A stretch of 64,000 bases of DNA from positions 62,001 through 126,000 of the forward strand of contig JADDOH010007982.1 of assembly GCA_016648135.1 (NCBI GenBank), given 5' to 3'. This document shows positions 10,216-20,744 of this stretch, piece after piece. Below the pieces are notes generated by a model. That model was not told where the DNA came from and searched no databases. It saw nothing but the letters and a program-made list of their open reading frames with translations. The stretch comes from Agrypnia vestita (taxonomy: Eukaryota; Arthropoda; Insecta; Trichoptera; Phryganeidae). Position 1 is the stretch's first letter. Every line of letters begins with the position of its first letter. The translations under genes were made by a program, and so were the position numbers.

Positions 10216-11415
10216 GATGAGAAGAAATTATCAAAATAAATTTTTATCTTGGAACTAATTTAGCGATAACAACGCACAATTATATTACGGGTATTATATG
10301 CGAGTATTCAGTAATATAAATTCATATTAAATAATGTTCTTTTATTATAAGGTACTATTATTTTTTTAATACATTTATTTTTATAACAGTAATTCCACTA
10401 ACCATATCGGTTAAAGATGGGTTTCTTTTAACAACAATTTATATAAAAAACAACATAACTCTGTTCAAATATTAAATACGAATATTCATCCAATACAAAA
10501 ATAGAGAAAGTAAATAAGTTAAAATAATAAAGTAAAATAAATAGGTTTTTTTTAATTGTACAATTTAAAACACTAATATATATTTTTTTAAAACTTATAT
10601 GAATGAGATGATAAAACACTTATCAGTGGCTCTAAGAAAACCTGAAAAAAATAATGCAGTTCCCAATGTTTTATAATTAACTTCCTCTATGCTACCTTTG
10701 CATATGAATTTAACGATCAACTTAGAGGGCAAACCATTAAACATCATTGGTATTTTTATCCGTTATGTACATTTTCCAGAGTAATTTTAACACCTTGGTT
10801 ATAAAAATAGTGATCTTAATTAAAAAATTATATTGTAAAATGATTCAACTTTGCCACAAAATAACGCAAAGTCATTTATTTACTATAAGTTTTATGACCG
10901 AATGATCTTATTGTTAAAGTACTTTTTTAAGATGTCTTAAGTTGTCTTAAGAACAGCTGTTATCGAGATTCAAACTTTGGCAAAAGTTCCCGAGACGAAT
11001 GTTCGTATAAACTAGTTCAGAAAAACTGGTGTTTAGTGTACTAACGAGGAGCTAAACACTCGACCCAACACAGCTAATACGGAACTTTACTTTGTGAGGA
11101 AGAGGAAGGGTGCAAGGTAATATATGTTTACCGAAGTAAGGCGAAGGGTTGAAGAGTAATAGATATTTATCTAACACCAAAGATAGACGGACGTTTTATC
11201 AAAGATAATAAGTGTAATGATCAAAGTATATGCATGTATAATTTTGTATAATATAATTTTTTTATTCATCATCATTATATAAAATAAAAAAAGATAACCA
11301 TATAAGAAAAAAGTACATACATTCAAAAAATTCTTTAATGAACAGAGGGTTAAAAATGTATGAGATGGCAGAAAATGTGGAGGAAGAAAGTTCGCTTAGT
11401 GAATTTATAAATAAA
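10216..11415. other. AT-rich DNA, nothing recognised
   Basis: About 1.2 kb with AT-rich frames only. A mildly GC-richer patch at 10970-11110 has no coding signal that I could support. Confidence 0.35.
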
Positions 11416-11605
11416 TCTTCTGGTTTGTGTTTTCTAGGACATTATGCCGTGTTCTTAGGACCTTTCTGGCCGACGTCACATCACAGCCCTGATGATGGAC
11501 CCTGTAATGGGATCTGAAACGTATATCAGAAAGATCGTAAAATACGGCTCAATATTCCAGAAAACACAAACCAGAAACGGCCGTGAAAACCTAAGAATCT
11601 TCTGA
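11416..11605. repeat. complex inverted repeat with hammerhead-like motif
   Basis: Segment a (11416-11439, containing TTCTGGTTTGTGTTTTCT) pairs with a' (11558-11577), and segment b (about 11451-11471, CTTAGGACC...CTGGCCG) pairs roughly with b' (about 11577-11599). The order a-b-a'-b' is interleaved. Between them, CTGATGA (11489-11495), an imperfect helix (GGACCC/GGGATC) and GAAAC (11516-11520) repeat the motif seen in the foldbacks at 9119 and 18872 and in the Penelope-like end at 36357. Confidence 0.55.
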
Positions 11606-12801
11606 AATACAAATTTTGAAATTCTTTTGCAAGCTATTCAAAACTGACACATTTTTATAAAATGTTAAAATGTTAAAATTTTCATGTTTGCATGTATCAA
11701 TTGCTGCATATGTATTTCTGACAATCATTTTTACGTTCCTGGATAGACATATACCTATTCTTTTATTGTTAATTCCTCATATATTCATGCTTTACTTGAT
11801 AATTCAGTGTTTATTTCATTTTTACTTAAATGTATTTGGATACCCATATTTATATGCGTATCGTGCTCTGCTTAATATTTTGGTACTTTATTGATTATTA
11901 TTTAACTAAAATCTGTGATACTTCTTTGTTCTTGGATAATCCTTCTTTTCATTTTTGATGGTTTGCTAATTATTTATTTGTTTATTTTATATAAAACGTA
12001 ATTCTGAATTGTCATTTTATTAATTCTCTAAAATATTATTTAATTTATATAAATCATTTTCTTTATTTATTACATAGAACAAAATAGGTATACTGAAATT
12101 TATAAAAAAAAATACATAATATACTAAATACGATAGAATAAATCACGCGAATTGTTGTCTTACCCGGTTATTATTGAAACGTTTGCTTCTATGTACCTAT
12201 ATACAATAATGTATCGATGCTATGGCAGCAACTATGCACCTTTATCTAGTGCTCTCAATGGAATTAGGTTTCTATGGTGCATATTTAAGGTTCAGTCTCT
12301 GAGAATCATTTCCGGTACGAATTATGCTCTTTGATGGAAGTTGGTCAAGAGTATTATCGCTCACAATATATACGTATATATATTTATTTTGTAAATCTAC
12401 TTATACATTTATAGGACCTGTCTATATTATTGATAGTGTAAAATATTTAGTGCAAAAATTGTAAAGATTATGCATAATTTTTTACTACTCGATTTTCCGT
12501 ACTACGTATTATGCAAGTTCACACATCCTTGGATGAACTATTAAACTGATTGCATTCAAATACCTATATTATTTTACATGTATGAAAATAAATGTGTGTT
12601 GGAAAATTTTGAATGAATTAGGTACGTATTAGTTTTTCAATTTGGTCGTAATTTTTGAAGAATTTTACCTTTTTCGCTCAATTTATAATTCCATTTCGTG
12701 TTTTACTAATCCTTATTTCGAACGATAAAATAAACAGTCTATTAAATTCATCGGCAAAGGTGTTGTTTGAAATTATCGTATTTTATTTCCGATTTGCCGG
12801 T
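11606..12801. other. AT-rich DNA, nothing recognised
   Basis: Three plus-strand frames of 60-74 codons (11670-11894, 12152-12334, 12655-12843) are rich in Phe, Ile, Leu and Tyr, as expected from random AT-rich DNA, and were not called as genes. Confidence 0.35.
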
Positions 12802-12802
12802 G

Positions 12803-12876
12803 GTTCCAGCCAGGATCCGGGAAGAGATTTGAGAGTCGTGTAGAGAAATATCAGTCTCTTTTCCCGGGGCTGGAAC
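12803..12876. repeat. imperfect 20-bp inverted repeat
   Basis: GTTCCAGCC...CGGGAAGAGA (12803-12828) and TCTCTTTTCCCGGGGCTGGAAC (12855-12876) are inverted copies with a small insertion, forming a hairpin with a roughly 26-base loop in otherwise AT-rich DNA. Confidence 0.6.
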
Positions 12877-12929
12877 GAACACTTTGTATAAACCACATTG
12901 GGTGAAAAATCACGTGACATAATCTCAAT

Positions 12930-13095
12930 TAAGTCTGTCTGTCTGTCCACGTAACTTTGTGTAAGGTCCGTAACTTTTTTACGGTAAAGATTTTTTTGAA
13001 AAAATTTTTTTAGATTTTTTTTTTAATAAAATAAATACTTATTCATTAGAAACCGACATGTAAAAGTGCCATCATTTTTGACGGGTTACACCTAG
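12930..13095 (+). repeat. repeat family B, single arm
   Basis: The GTCTGTCTGTCTGTCC tract, poly-T stretch and closing AAACCGACATGTAAAAGTGCC ... GGGTTACACCTAGT match the right arm of the 902-bp inverted-repeat element at 20745-21646 (there 21470-21646). No inverted partner is seen upstream, so this is a solo or truncated copy. Confidence 0.75.
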
Positions 13096-13100
13096 TAATA

Positions 13101-13719
13101 ATTAATTAAGACCCTTGCGTGTAACCTGATTGACGTTACGTTGACTGTAACATTGTTGTTGTAATTCCAGAAAGTTAGGAATAGACGGATATTCAAAATA
13201 TTGTATCGGTGTCGATACCGTACTGTATCATCGTCAGGATGGATGCACAATATCATTAAAAAATTAAATTTGTTTGAGTCAAGTGATAGGTGGGGGTGTG
13301 ACCTCATTAGTGTTGGGGGAGAGGGGTGGAGTTTGACAGTGAGACATTGAAATGAGGAATTGAATAATGGATTAATCGTTAAATTTAATTGGTTGTTAAT
13401 TAAATTTGGTATTGAGGGACTTACTGATTTCTAAGAATTATAAATTATCTAGCTTAAAGCCTCTTAGGCTAGATAATCCCTGTAAAATTTCGATGCTATT
13501 TTCCTTTTTAAAAGTGTGACCTATCTCCAATATGTAGTTTGCGAATTCTGAGAAATTATTTTTATTAAAAATATGTGTATTTTTTTATTCTAATAATAAA
13601 ACTGCGTGCCGTTTTACGTATAATCTAACAATCGCCTTAAATGTCCAGATATACACCTACCTAAAAAAAAAATTACGAAGAATTTAAGACAGATGTTCCA
13701 ATTAAATTGATAAATCTCT
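13101..13719. other. mixed AT-rich DNA with a short perfect hairpin
   Basis: No gene was recognised. At 13444-13477, ATTATCTAGC and GCTAGATAAT form a perfect 10-bp inverted repeat with a 14-base loop. The minus-strand 71-codon frame at 13092-13307 overlaps the end of repeat B and is not supported. Confidence 0.4.
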
Positions 13720-14225
13720 CCATCGGCAAACAAGTGCAATATCTGAAGCGGTAATATAGGAGAGCGATACATTCATTTGAGACAAATTGTCGCAGATAAC
13801 TCGCATTCCACGGATGACTGAAGATCCCGATGAACGTTATATTTACAATAAAAATCGGACTTCGATCAAACCGACGTGGGATATTTATCCGCGACCGCGG
13901 ACGTCTCTATCCTACGTCACACATTTTCCAAAAAATGTGGGAAATTTCTCCAAATTACTCGCCGAGTTGGAGATATTGCCACAGTAAGGGGGTGTAATCG
14001 CTTCAATATATAACAGAGTGCCACCCCTTTCGCGCACAAACGAGAACAAATTTCTTCTTATAACGGGCAAAATCCAGCTGCCGCTCAAAAGGGTCGAAGC
14101 ATTTCTCGAGCCAACTAATGACGTCATTTGGCACTGAATACATTTTTTACATGCGTGCCATACTACTTTGTGGTTGGCGTTTTTGGAGACTCGGATAGAA
14201 GTGTTTGCGCCAAACAATTTATGTG
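13720..14225. other. GC-richer single-copy island, candidate regulatory DNA
   Basis: About 500 bp of balanced-composition sequence, not matching any other part of the window. It contains several palindromic words (CCGCGACCGCGG near 13890; ACATTTTCCAAAAAATGTG near 13921). Open frames exist on both strands (13787-13987 plus, 13912-14217 minus), but neither has a recognisable domain. A conserved non-coding element or a short exon are both possible. Confidence 0.35.
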
Positions 14226-15688
14226 GCTAATGTGGCGCTAGCTTATCCATTGTGAGCATAACTAGTTATGGGATCTTTTTTCACTGAACCCGTTTTTAAA
14301 AATGTATAATGCATTTGTTAATAAACAAAAATGCATTTTGTATAGAGTGAGGATTATTAAAATTAGCTTGAGTTTTAAAAAAATGTAATATTCTACAATC
14401 TAGTATAGTGAAAATACAAGATTTTTAGATTTATATATTAACCAATAAGTCTAGAATCGAAATAAAAGTTATTAATTTTAATAAATACGAGATGTCTGTA
14501 CTTAAAGACAGTGATGATTAAGTGAGAACTGTGTATAATCAATATGTATTTAAAGCTGAATGTATGTTTTCAAAACATTTATATAATTTTGCGAATCCAA
14601 ACTCGAATTTTGCATGATATGTGTTCTTTAGAAACCAGCGAAAAATGTAGATTCCACATCCCTAATATTTATATATTTTATATGACATTTGTTTAAAATA
14701 TTATATAAATTCTCTTAAGGATCCTGCGGCAAACACATGTAGTACCTACCCTTGGCCGCTGTACTAGCATCTATTCATGTTATTTTTCAATCTTCCCTAA
14801 ACAAATAAATATTTTTATTTATTTTTTAATTTGCATTTTATAGTAAGTTAGCAGACTACTTCCTCCGCTAATAGAAAGTCGCTAGCGTGCATTTTGATCG
14901 TGCAGCCTGCCATGTCATGTCCCGGTAGGTCATTTAATCCATGCGGCTGTCAATCACTTTTAGTGCCAGGAGAAGCCGAAAATCATTTTTCAAATATATT
15001 ACTGCAGCCTTGTTCGGATATCAATAGTCTAGACTCGTTAAATATTTAATAAATAATTTAATTATTAAATATTAAACCGACATGTAATTGTTATGAACCA
15101 AACGACATGCGAAAACGAAGCATTACTTTTTTTGTAAACGTATTTTTTTGGAAAAAAAATAGAAATCAAATATTCAAGCTACAGATTTTTATGATATATC
15201 AAAATATGAATGCTATGATAACAATTGTAATAGAAATATTACGAAATATATATTGTATTCCTATTTTTTTTCCAAATAATTGGTTACATAAAAGTCGTGC
15301 TGCGATGTTCCCACTGCACGCCCACGGACATGTAAATAATAAAAAACCGACTGTTCTTCATTTTTGATGGTTTACAGTCAGTAAATAGTAATGACTGTAT
15401 TTATATATTTTTGTGCATCCCGTTAAATCGTTTTAGTGAGTTTTCAAAATGACATTTATAATTTTATGTTAAAATGCTACGAGAGAGTAGAGTCGGCATT
15501 CCATGAAGCCACCAATAAAAGCTGGAATAATTTAAAATGGGGATATATCGATAAATCGACAAAATTGATGGAGAAGTATCAAGACAAGATAATCAATTCA
15601 TCAAAATAATTAATTATCAAGTGAATAAACTCTATACTTCAGACGCATTTTTTGTAATAAAAAATATAATTCATCAAGATATATTAAT
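14226..15688. other. AT-rich DNA with a small GC-richer patch
   Basis: Mostly AT-rich with nothing recognisable. A single-copy patch at about 14870-15010 (CTTCCTCCGCTAATAG ... CCATGCGGCTGTCAATCAC) resembles the other GC-richer islands. ACCGACATG near 15075 recalls the end of family B but is too short to call. Confidence 0.35.
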
Positions 15689-16012
15689 GATGTCTCATAG
15701 AGACGACGCAATGTATATAAGAAAGTGTTTATAAAGCTTACAACCTATTGTACGGCTGACACAACATAATGTTTACCAATTCCCCCCATGATACACTACC
15801 ACATCTATAAAACTGAAGATATTGTATAATATTTGTTAACTTTGCACACCTTGTAACATATATGAGTTGTATCCTCTTATCGACATCTGTGATTGAAATA
15901 TGGATGCCGCCGTTGGTATTCAAAACAATATTCTTTGCATATAATGTAATTCCAAATGATTAACATTTATACGAGAACACGCCTGAAAATTATTTAAATT
16001 TTTAGACGTTGT
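15689..16012 (+). repeat. repeat family E, copy 1
   Basis: This begins GATGTCTCATAGAGACGA and contains the block TTACAACCTATTGTACGGCTG and a closing ACACGCCTGAAAATT. It aligns with 31245-31672, 51552-51895 and 63717-64000 in the same orientation, and 43037-43199 and 57470-57872 inverted. No coding capacity; probably a non-autonomous element. Confidence 0.8.
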
Positions 16013-16099
16013 GTTCTTGGAAAATTTGAACGTACTAAAAATTTTCTGAAAAGAATATTATCTCTTACAACTAATCATGAAAGCGAAGATGATTCAGTA

Positions 16100-16703
16100 G
16101 GTAAGAAACTAACAAAAAAAACAATTTTTTATTTTATTCCCTTTCTTTGTAAATTAAGGTTACCAACATTTAATTAAATAATTGATTGACTGAAAATGAA
16201 ACATGTATAGACAAATATCCATGTCAAAAATCTCTAAAAATATCTCTTTATTATTTGATTTCATCTAGACAAATACCTAAAATCTCTAAAAATATCTCTT
16301 TATTATTTGATTTCTTCCCAAAAAAACCGAAGTCTGCTGTCATCTGTGAACCAATTGCCATAAATTTTCGAAATTCGTAGTGAAGTACCTATTATACCTA
16401 TCGATGGATTAATTCAAATTTTAAATATTTCGTGACGTTATCAGGCCGCCGTTGGTAGTAATCAAACGTTTGTAATGATTCCAATTTGAAAAACCTTTAA
16501 AATTTCTAAAAATTCAAAATTATACCATAATTATTATTTTTTTTAACGAAAATTTTGATAGATCTTTTTGATCGTCGTTAGGAGTCTACTTGCAAAGTTT
16601 CAGCTGGATTGGATCACGGGAAAAGGGTTAAAAATCGATCCAAAGTTTTTTCGTCAAGCAAACATGCAAGCAGACGTGACGAGTTAAAAGAAAGGAAGTA
16701 AAA
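16100..16703 (+). repeat. repeat family A, copy 1 (first half of dimer)
   Basis: A diverged copy starting near GTAAGAAACTAACAAAAAAA and ending AAAGGAAGTAAAAA. Core blocks shared with other copies include GTAGTGAAGTACCTATTAT, GATAGATCTTTTTGATCGTC and ATCACGGGAAAAGGGTTA. A roughly 53-bp internal tandem duplication (TCTCTAAAAATATCTCTTTA occurs twice between 16229 and 16312) is unique to this copy. It is joined directly to copy 2. Confidence 0.85.
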
Positions 16704-17298
16704 AAGTAACCCATAAAAACTAAGTTTTTATTATACTCCCTTCCTTTGTAAAATATAACAACAATTAAAGACGAATTAAAACATATAACATAACACTAAA
16801 CTTACAGTAATTTAATATATTTCTTAAATGTCAGAAGTTTTGAGCTTTGATACTTCATGCTTTGCTTTGAAGCTTTGAGGGTTAAATTCTAAAAACATTT
16901 GTCAGTCAATTTAGATTTTCGACATTCGTAGTGAAGTACCTATTATGAATACCGACGGAGTAATTCAAATTTAGAAAATATTACGCCACGTTATCGGGCC
17001 GCTGTGCTAGTAATCAAACTTTTCTAATGATTCCAATTTGAAAAAACAAAAAAAAAAATTTGAAAAAACAAAAAAAAAAAATTTCTAAAAATCCGAAATT
17101 ATACTATAATTATTATTTTTTTTTACGAAAATTTGATAGATCTTTTTGATCGTCGCCACAAGTCTACTTGCCAAGTGTCAACTCTATTGGATTATGGGAA
17201 AAGGGTTAAAAATCGATCCAAAGTTTTTCGTCAGATAAGCAGACAAGACAACAAGTAGACAAGCAGACGCTACGAGTTAAAAGAAAGGGAGTAAAAAG
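16704..17298 (+). repeat. repeat family A, copy 2 (second half of dimer)
   Basis: A full copy that begins AGTAACCCATAAAAAC immediately at the end of copy 1 and ends AAAGAAAGGGAGTAAAAA. The start (TTTTTATTATACTCCCTT) and end are inverted relatives (CTCCCTTTCTTT versus AAAGAAAGGGAG), so the family has short terminal inverted repeats. It has no open frame of use, which fits a MITE-like non-autonomous DNA transposon; the superfamily is unknown. Confidence 0.85.
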
Positions 17299-17304
17299 AG
17301 GTTG

Positions 17305-17690
17305 TCTTGGCTACATAATCTCGGAAAAAGGTTCGATGTTCGAAAGACCGGTGATCTTGTATTGTAGCCGAGCCTCGTGATCGAGAATTTCCTCGCCGTT
17401 CTGCCTAGTTAGAAAGCGTAGCTGTGCGTATGACTGTTTAGAGTGAGAAAGAAGTTGCACGCCATCAGACTCACCGGCCATCCCGCCGCACAAGGGTCCG
17501 GTGGCAAACCGAGGCGAGACGATCGGTGTGTTGAATGCCATCGAGGGTAGGGATTATGGGAATGATAAGGTGGAATGCCGAAAAGTCTATGGGAAGGATG
17601 GGATTTAGGATAGCAAGCCTTCCTCCTATATCCGGGCTTGGGACCGGCACCGGCATTCGATTAGAGGCGTTCATCTAGCTCCGGTGGTAG
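17305..17690 (-). other. coding-like GC-rich segment, unrecognised
   Basis: Two overlapping minus-strand frames lie here: 17471-17674 (67 codons, Pro/Ile-rich N-terminal part) and 17311-17541 (76 codons, ending in the LQYKITGLSNIEPFSEIM region). The composition is balanced, with codon usage unlike the AT-rich chance frames around it. One frame shift between them would give a continuous reading of about 120 codons. I do not recognise the protein. It abuts the end of family A copy 2, so it may be an exon, a retroposed fragment or part of another element. Confidence 0.35.
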
Positions 17691-17701
17691 AGACATCGGT
17701 G

Positions 17702-17822
17702 ATCTTACACATCTTACATGTGACAAATAAGTATCTTACACATATTACAGGTGACAAATAAGTATCTTTCACATCTTACAGGTGACAAATAAGTATCTTA
17801 CACATCTTACAGTGACAAGTAA
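17702..17822. repeat. 31-bp minisatellite, four units
   Basis: The unit ATCTTACACATCTTACAGGTGACAAATAAGT (shown by its ends ATCTTACACATC and GACAAATAAGT) starts at 17702, 17733, 17764 and 17795, with the last unit incomplete. Units differ at only a few bases. Confidence 0.93.
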
Positions 17823-17825
17823 TAT

Positions 17826-18871
17826 TCATTTTGGTCGGCAATCTTTTATAAAAGTCGGCATGTGAAGGAAAACAAGGCTGTCTACACACTGTTTATAAGA
17901 TATTTTACATTAAAAAGTTATTTTTATCGCATTATATTATATTTATGAAATATTTTTTCTAGAGCGGATGGTAAATAATAAAAAGTGTTTTAAATAAAAA
18001 AATTCGACAAATTAAAAAAAATGTGACAATCATCTTTCGAAAATTCCACTGTTTATTTTAAAGAAAAAATTGAAAGAATTTACTTAATTCTAATCTTATA
18101 TAAAGGCTTTATATTTTATATTTTTATCCAGAGTCAAACCTACCCTACTGTTTAAAGGGGAAGATTTGTTATTACAGGAATATCATTAAAAGTACACGTA
18201 TTACGAGAATAATGAAGGAGTTTAATGCATTGAACTTCTGTAATGTTTGAATACTGATGAAATTTAACTGATTTTCGTCAGTTCATTGATTTTGGTACTT
18301 TATACCAGAGATGGCAAGCCATTTTACGTGCGCGTGCCAAAAATTCTTAACTATTATTTATCGACTGACTGACGTGCCGCGTATTGTTTTTTTACTTAGA
18401 AAACTACAATCAGTATTTATGCTATAATTAGTTTTTTTTTAATAAGATACACTGCCCGGTGAGAAAACATGGGTTAATTTATCATTTTGTAGATAATTCG
18501 CATATGTTTAAGACACATTTTTACTGCGGTCTTTATTCTTGCATAATTAAATCCCCTAGCAAACAAAACGTATTATTCAAAATGCAGTTGTTTTTTTTAT
18601 AATATCGTTAGTAAAAGCGTCATCTTGTAATAAAGTGTGACTTATTAACAAAGAAATTATGCTATTTTTGAGTATTTAGTTTGACCATTTCATAGATATT
18701 TCAAAATTTACAAGCCCGTAGTATTTTTCTTAAATGAAGTCAAAAGTATTGGAACCAGCTTTGGCTCCAGGAAGAGCATTAGGGTAGTCTGTGGATGGAC
18801 TCTTGAATTTTTTTCGGTATATAATTAAAAACTTCTTCTTCCAATATAGCAAATTTATTTTGTGGTTGCAT
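17826..18871. other. AT-rich DNA, nothing recognised
   Basis: About 1 kb with poly-A/T runs and no supported frame, tRNA-like box or family match. Confidence 0.35.
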
Positions 18872-19459
18872 AATTATAATTTATATAAATTAACTTTGTA
18901 AACACCACTTATTTATTGAAAAAATTTAACATGTTTCGAAGCCAACGGCTTCTTCGTCAGGATAACAAAAATAAAATTTAAAAATCGAAATATAGATCAA
19001 AATATTATAAAGTTATATATGGAAAATGATAATATAACGTACCTACTTAACATGAAAATAAATTTAAAAGATAACTATTTGCAAAAAGGACCTGATTATT
19101 TATAACATTCAATTTGCTATTTACACTCTTTCTTATTTCCAAAATTTCTAATTTATCAAATTGTGATTCTGTATAATTTGTAAACCCTTATTAATATCAA
19201 AAGAATGATCCATAGCCAAAAGATGGTTAGCAAATTCGGAATAATTATTACTGTTTAAACACCTTAAGTGTTCCTTAACTTAAGTAGGTACATTACATTA
19301 TCATTTTCCATATATAACTTTATAATATTTTGATCTATACTTCGATTTTTAAATTTTATTTTTGTTATCCTGACGAAGAAGCCATTGGCTTCGAAACATG
19401 TTGAATTTTTTCAATAAATAAGTGGTGTTTACAAAGTTAATTTATATAAATTATAATTA
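18872..19459. repeat. 588-bp foldback element with hammerhead-like motif in both arms
   Basis: The left arm (18872-19050) and right arm (19280-19459) are near-identical inverted copies of about 180 bp around a 229-bp spacer. In the right arm, CTGACGA (19370-19376) is followed by a perfect six-pair helix GAAGCC/GGCTTC with loop ATT, then GAAAC (19393-19397). The left arm has the same on the minus strand with loop GTT. The stem is thus preserved while the loop varies. There is one extra A between CTGACGA and the helix, and a hammerhead stem III is not obvious, so ribozyme activity is not implied. Confidence 0.88.
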
Positions 19460-19910
19460 AAAACTTTACATAAACTGAAACATAAGTATAGAGGAAGAGC
19501 TCTTTCAAATTTTGTATGAAAATGGTCTATAAAATTGGCAGGGTTTATGGTTTATGGACACATTGCGACTATTTTTGGAATCGTAGTGTAATTGTGCCCT
19601 GCCCCCGTTGGCCGTGTAACGTTTTGAGGTTTGTTTTGGAGCATGTGCCGTGAATAATTTGTATCGCCTTGTTTTGTGTGACTTGGGGGTTGTTTTATGC
19701 GAGCTGTTGAAAGTAAAGCTTCATAACTGATGGATGGAAGAACCGTGCTTTGATATGAATGTGCTTTGTTGGGATTGGGGAGCGAGTCCGCTTAGACGTG
19801 GTAACGAAGGTGAAATGCACATCAATTGGTTAAAAAGCATTTTTTGTAAGAAACAACGGACTGTCATTGGGATGCATATTTTCGACTTGTTGAATTATTT
19901 CGGTTTCTTT
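19460..19910. other. single-copy DNA, no recognised gene
   Basis: Moderately GC-richer between 19560 and 19830. A 109-codon plus-strand frame (19734-20063) begins here (WDWGASPLRRGNEGEMHI) but runs into the 188-bp tandem repeat, so half of it is repeat-encoded. It shows no known domain. Confidence 0.3.
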
Positions 19911-20455
19911 GCTATTGATAATTTTCATTGTCAAAATTGGATTTTTATTTTTCTGCAAAAAGCATCAGATGTTTCTTCTATAGGTCAAGCCAAGTCAATA
20001 ACTGTCTGTAATAGGTTACGAAACGATAATACTGTAACGAACCTCGACTATTTATTGACTTGACGAGTTGAAAATGTTCAACGAACGGTTCTTAATGTGC
20101 TATTGATAATTTTCATTGTCAAAATTGGATTTTTATTTTTCTGCAAAAAGCATCAGATGTTTCTTCTATAGGTCAAGCCAAGTCAATAACTGTCTGTAAT
20201 AGGTTACGAAACGATAATACTGTAACGAACCTCGACTATTTATTGACTTGACGAGTTGAAAATGTTCAACGAACGGTTCTTAATGTGCTATTGATAATTT
20301 TCATTGTCAAAATTGGATTTTTATTTTTCTGCAAAAAGCATCAGATGTTTCTTCTATAGGTAAAATACCAAGCCGAGTCAATAACTGTCTGTAATAGTCT
20401 GGGGTTCGAACCTCGACTTTTTATTGACTTGACGAGTTGAAAATGTTCAAGCATC
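19911..20455. repeat. 188-bp tandem repeat, about 2.9 units
   Basis: Units start at GCTATTGATAATTTTCATTG at 19911, 20099 and 20287. Units 1 and 2 look identical or nearly so, implying a recent duplication. Unit 3 differs in the middle, where it reads CTGGGGTTCGAACCTCGAC, a box-B-like sequence lost in units 1 and 2. The unit length is close to a nucleosome repeat, as in many satellites, but only three units are present. Confidence 0.95.
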
Positions 20456-20744
20456 GGTGACCTTATATTGAAAAAAGACGGTAAATTTTGATATCGTTTA
20501 TCTCCATAAGTGTTGAAATCCTGCCCAAAGAATGTTTATTCATTCAAAATTAATTTATTCTAATAAGGAAAACATCCTTAAGTTTACGCTAATTATTACT
20601 AGATATCCTGCATACAAAATAATAATAAAATTATAATTACTAGTTTCAGATGAACTAGACAGATACTCTGGTCAATAGGAACATTGCCATTATGCATTGA
20701 CCTATCACAAACATGCGCGAATTACGCGTCGAGTTTATTTTGTG

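Noticed and set aside
19370..19397. Active hammerhead ribozyme
   Set aside because: An extra A precedes helix II, stem III does not start after GAAA, and flanking stem I pairing is absent. Reported only as a motif resemblance.
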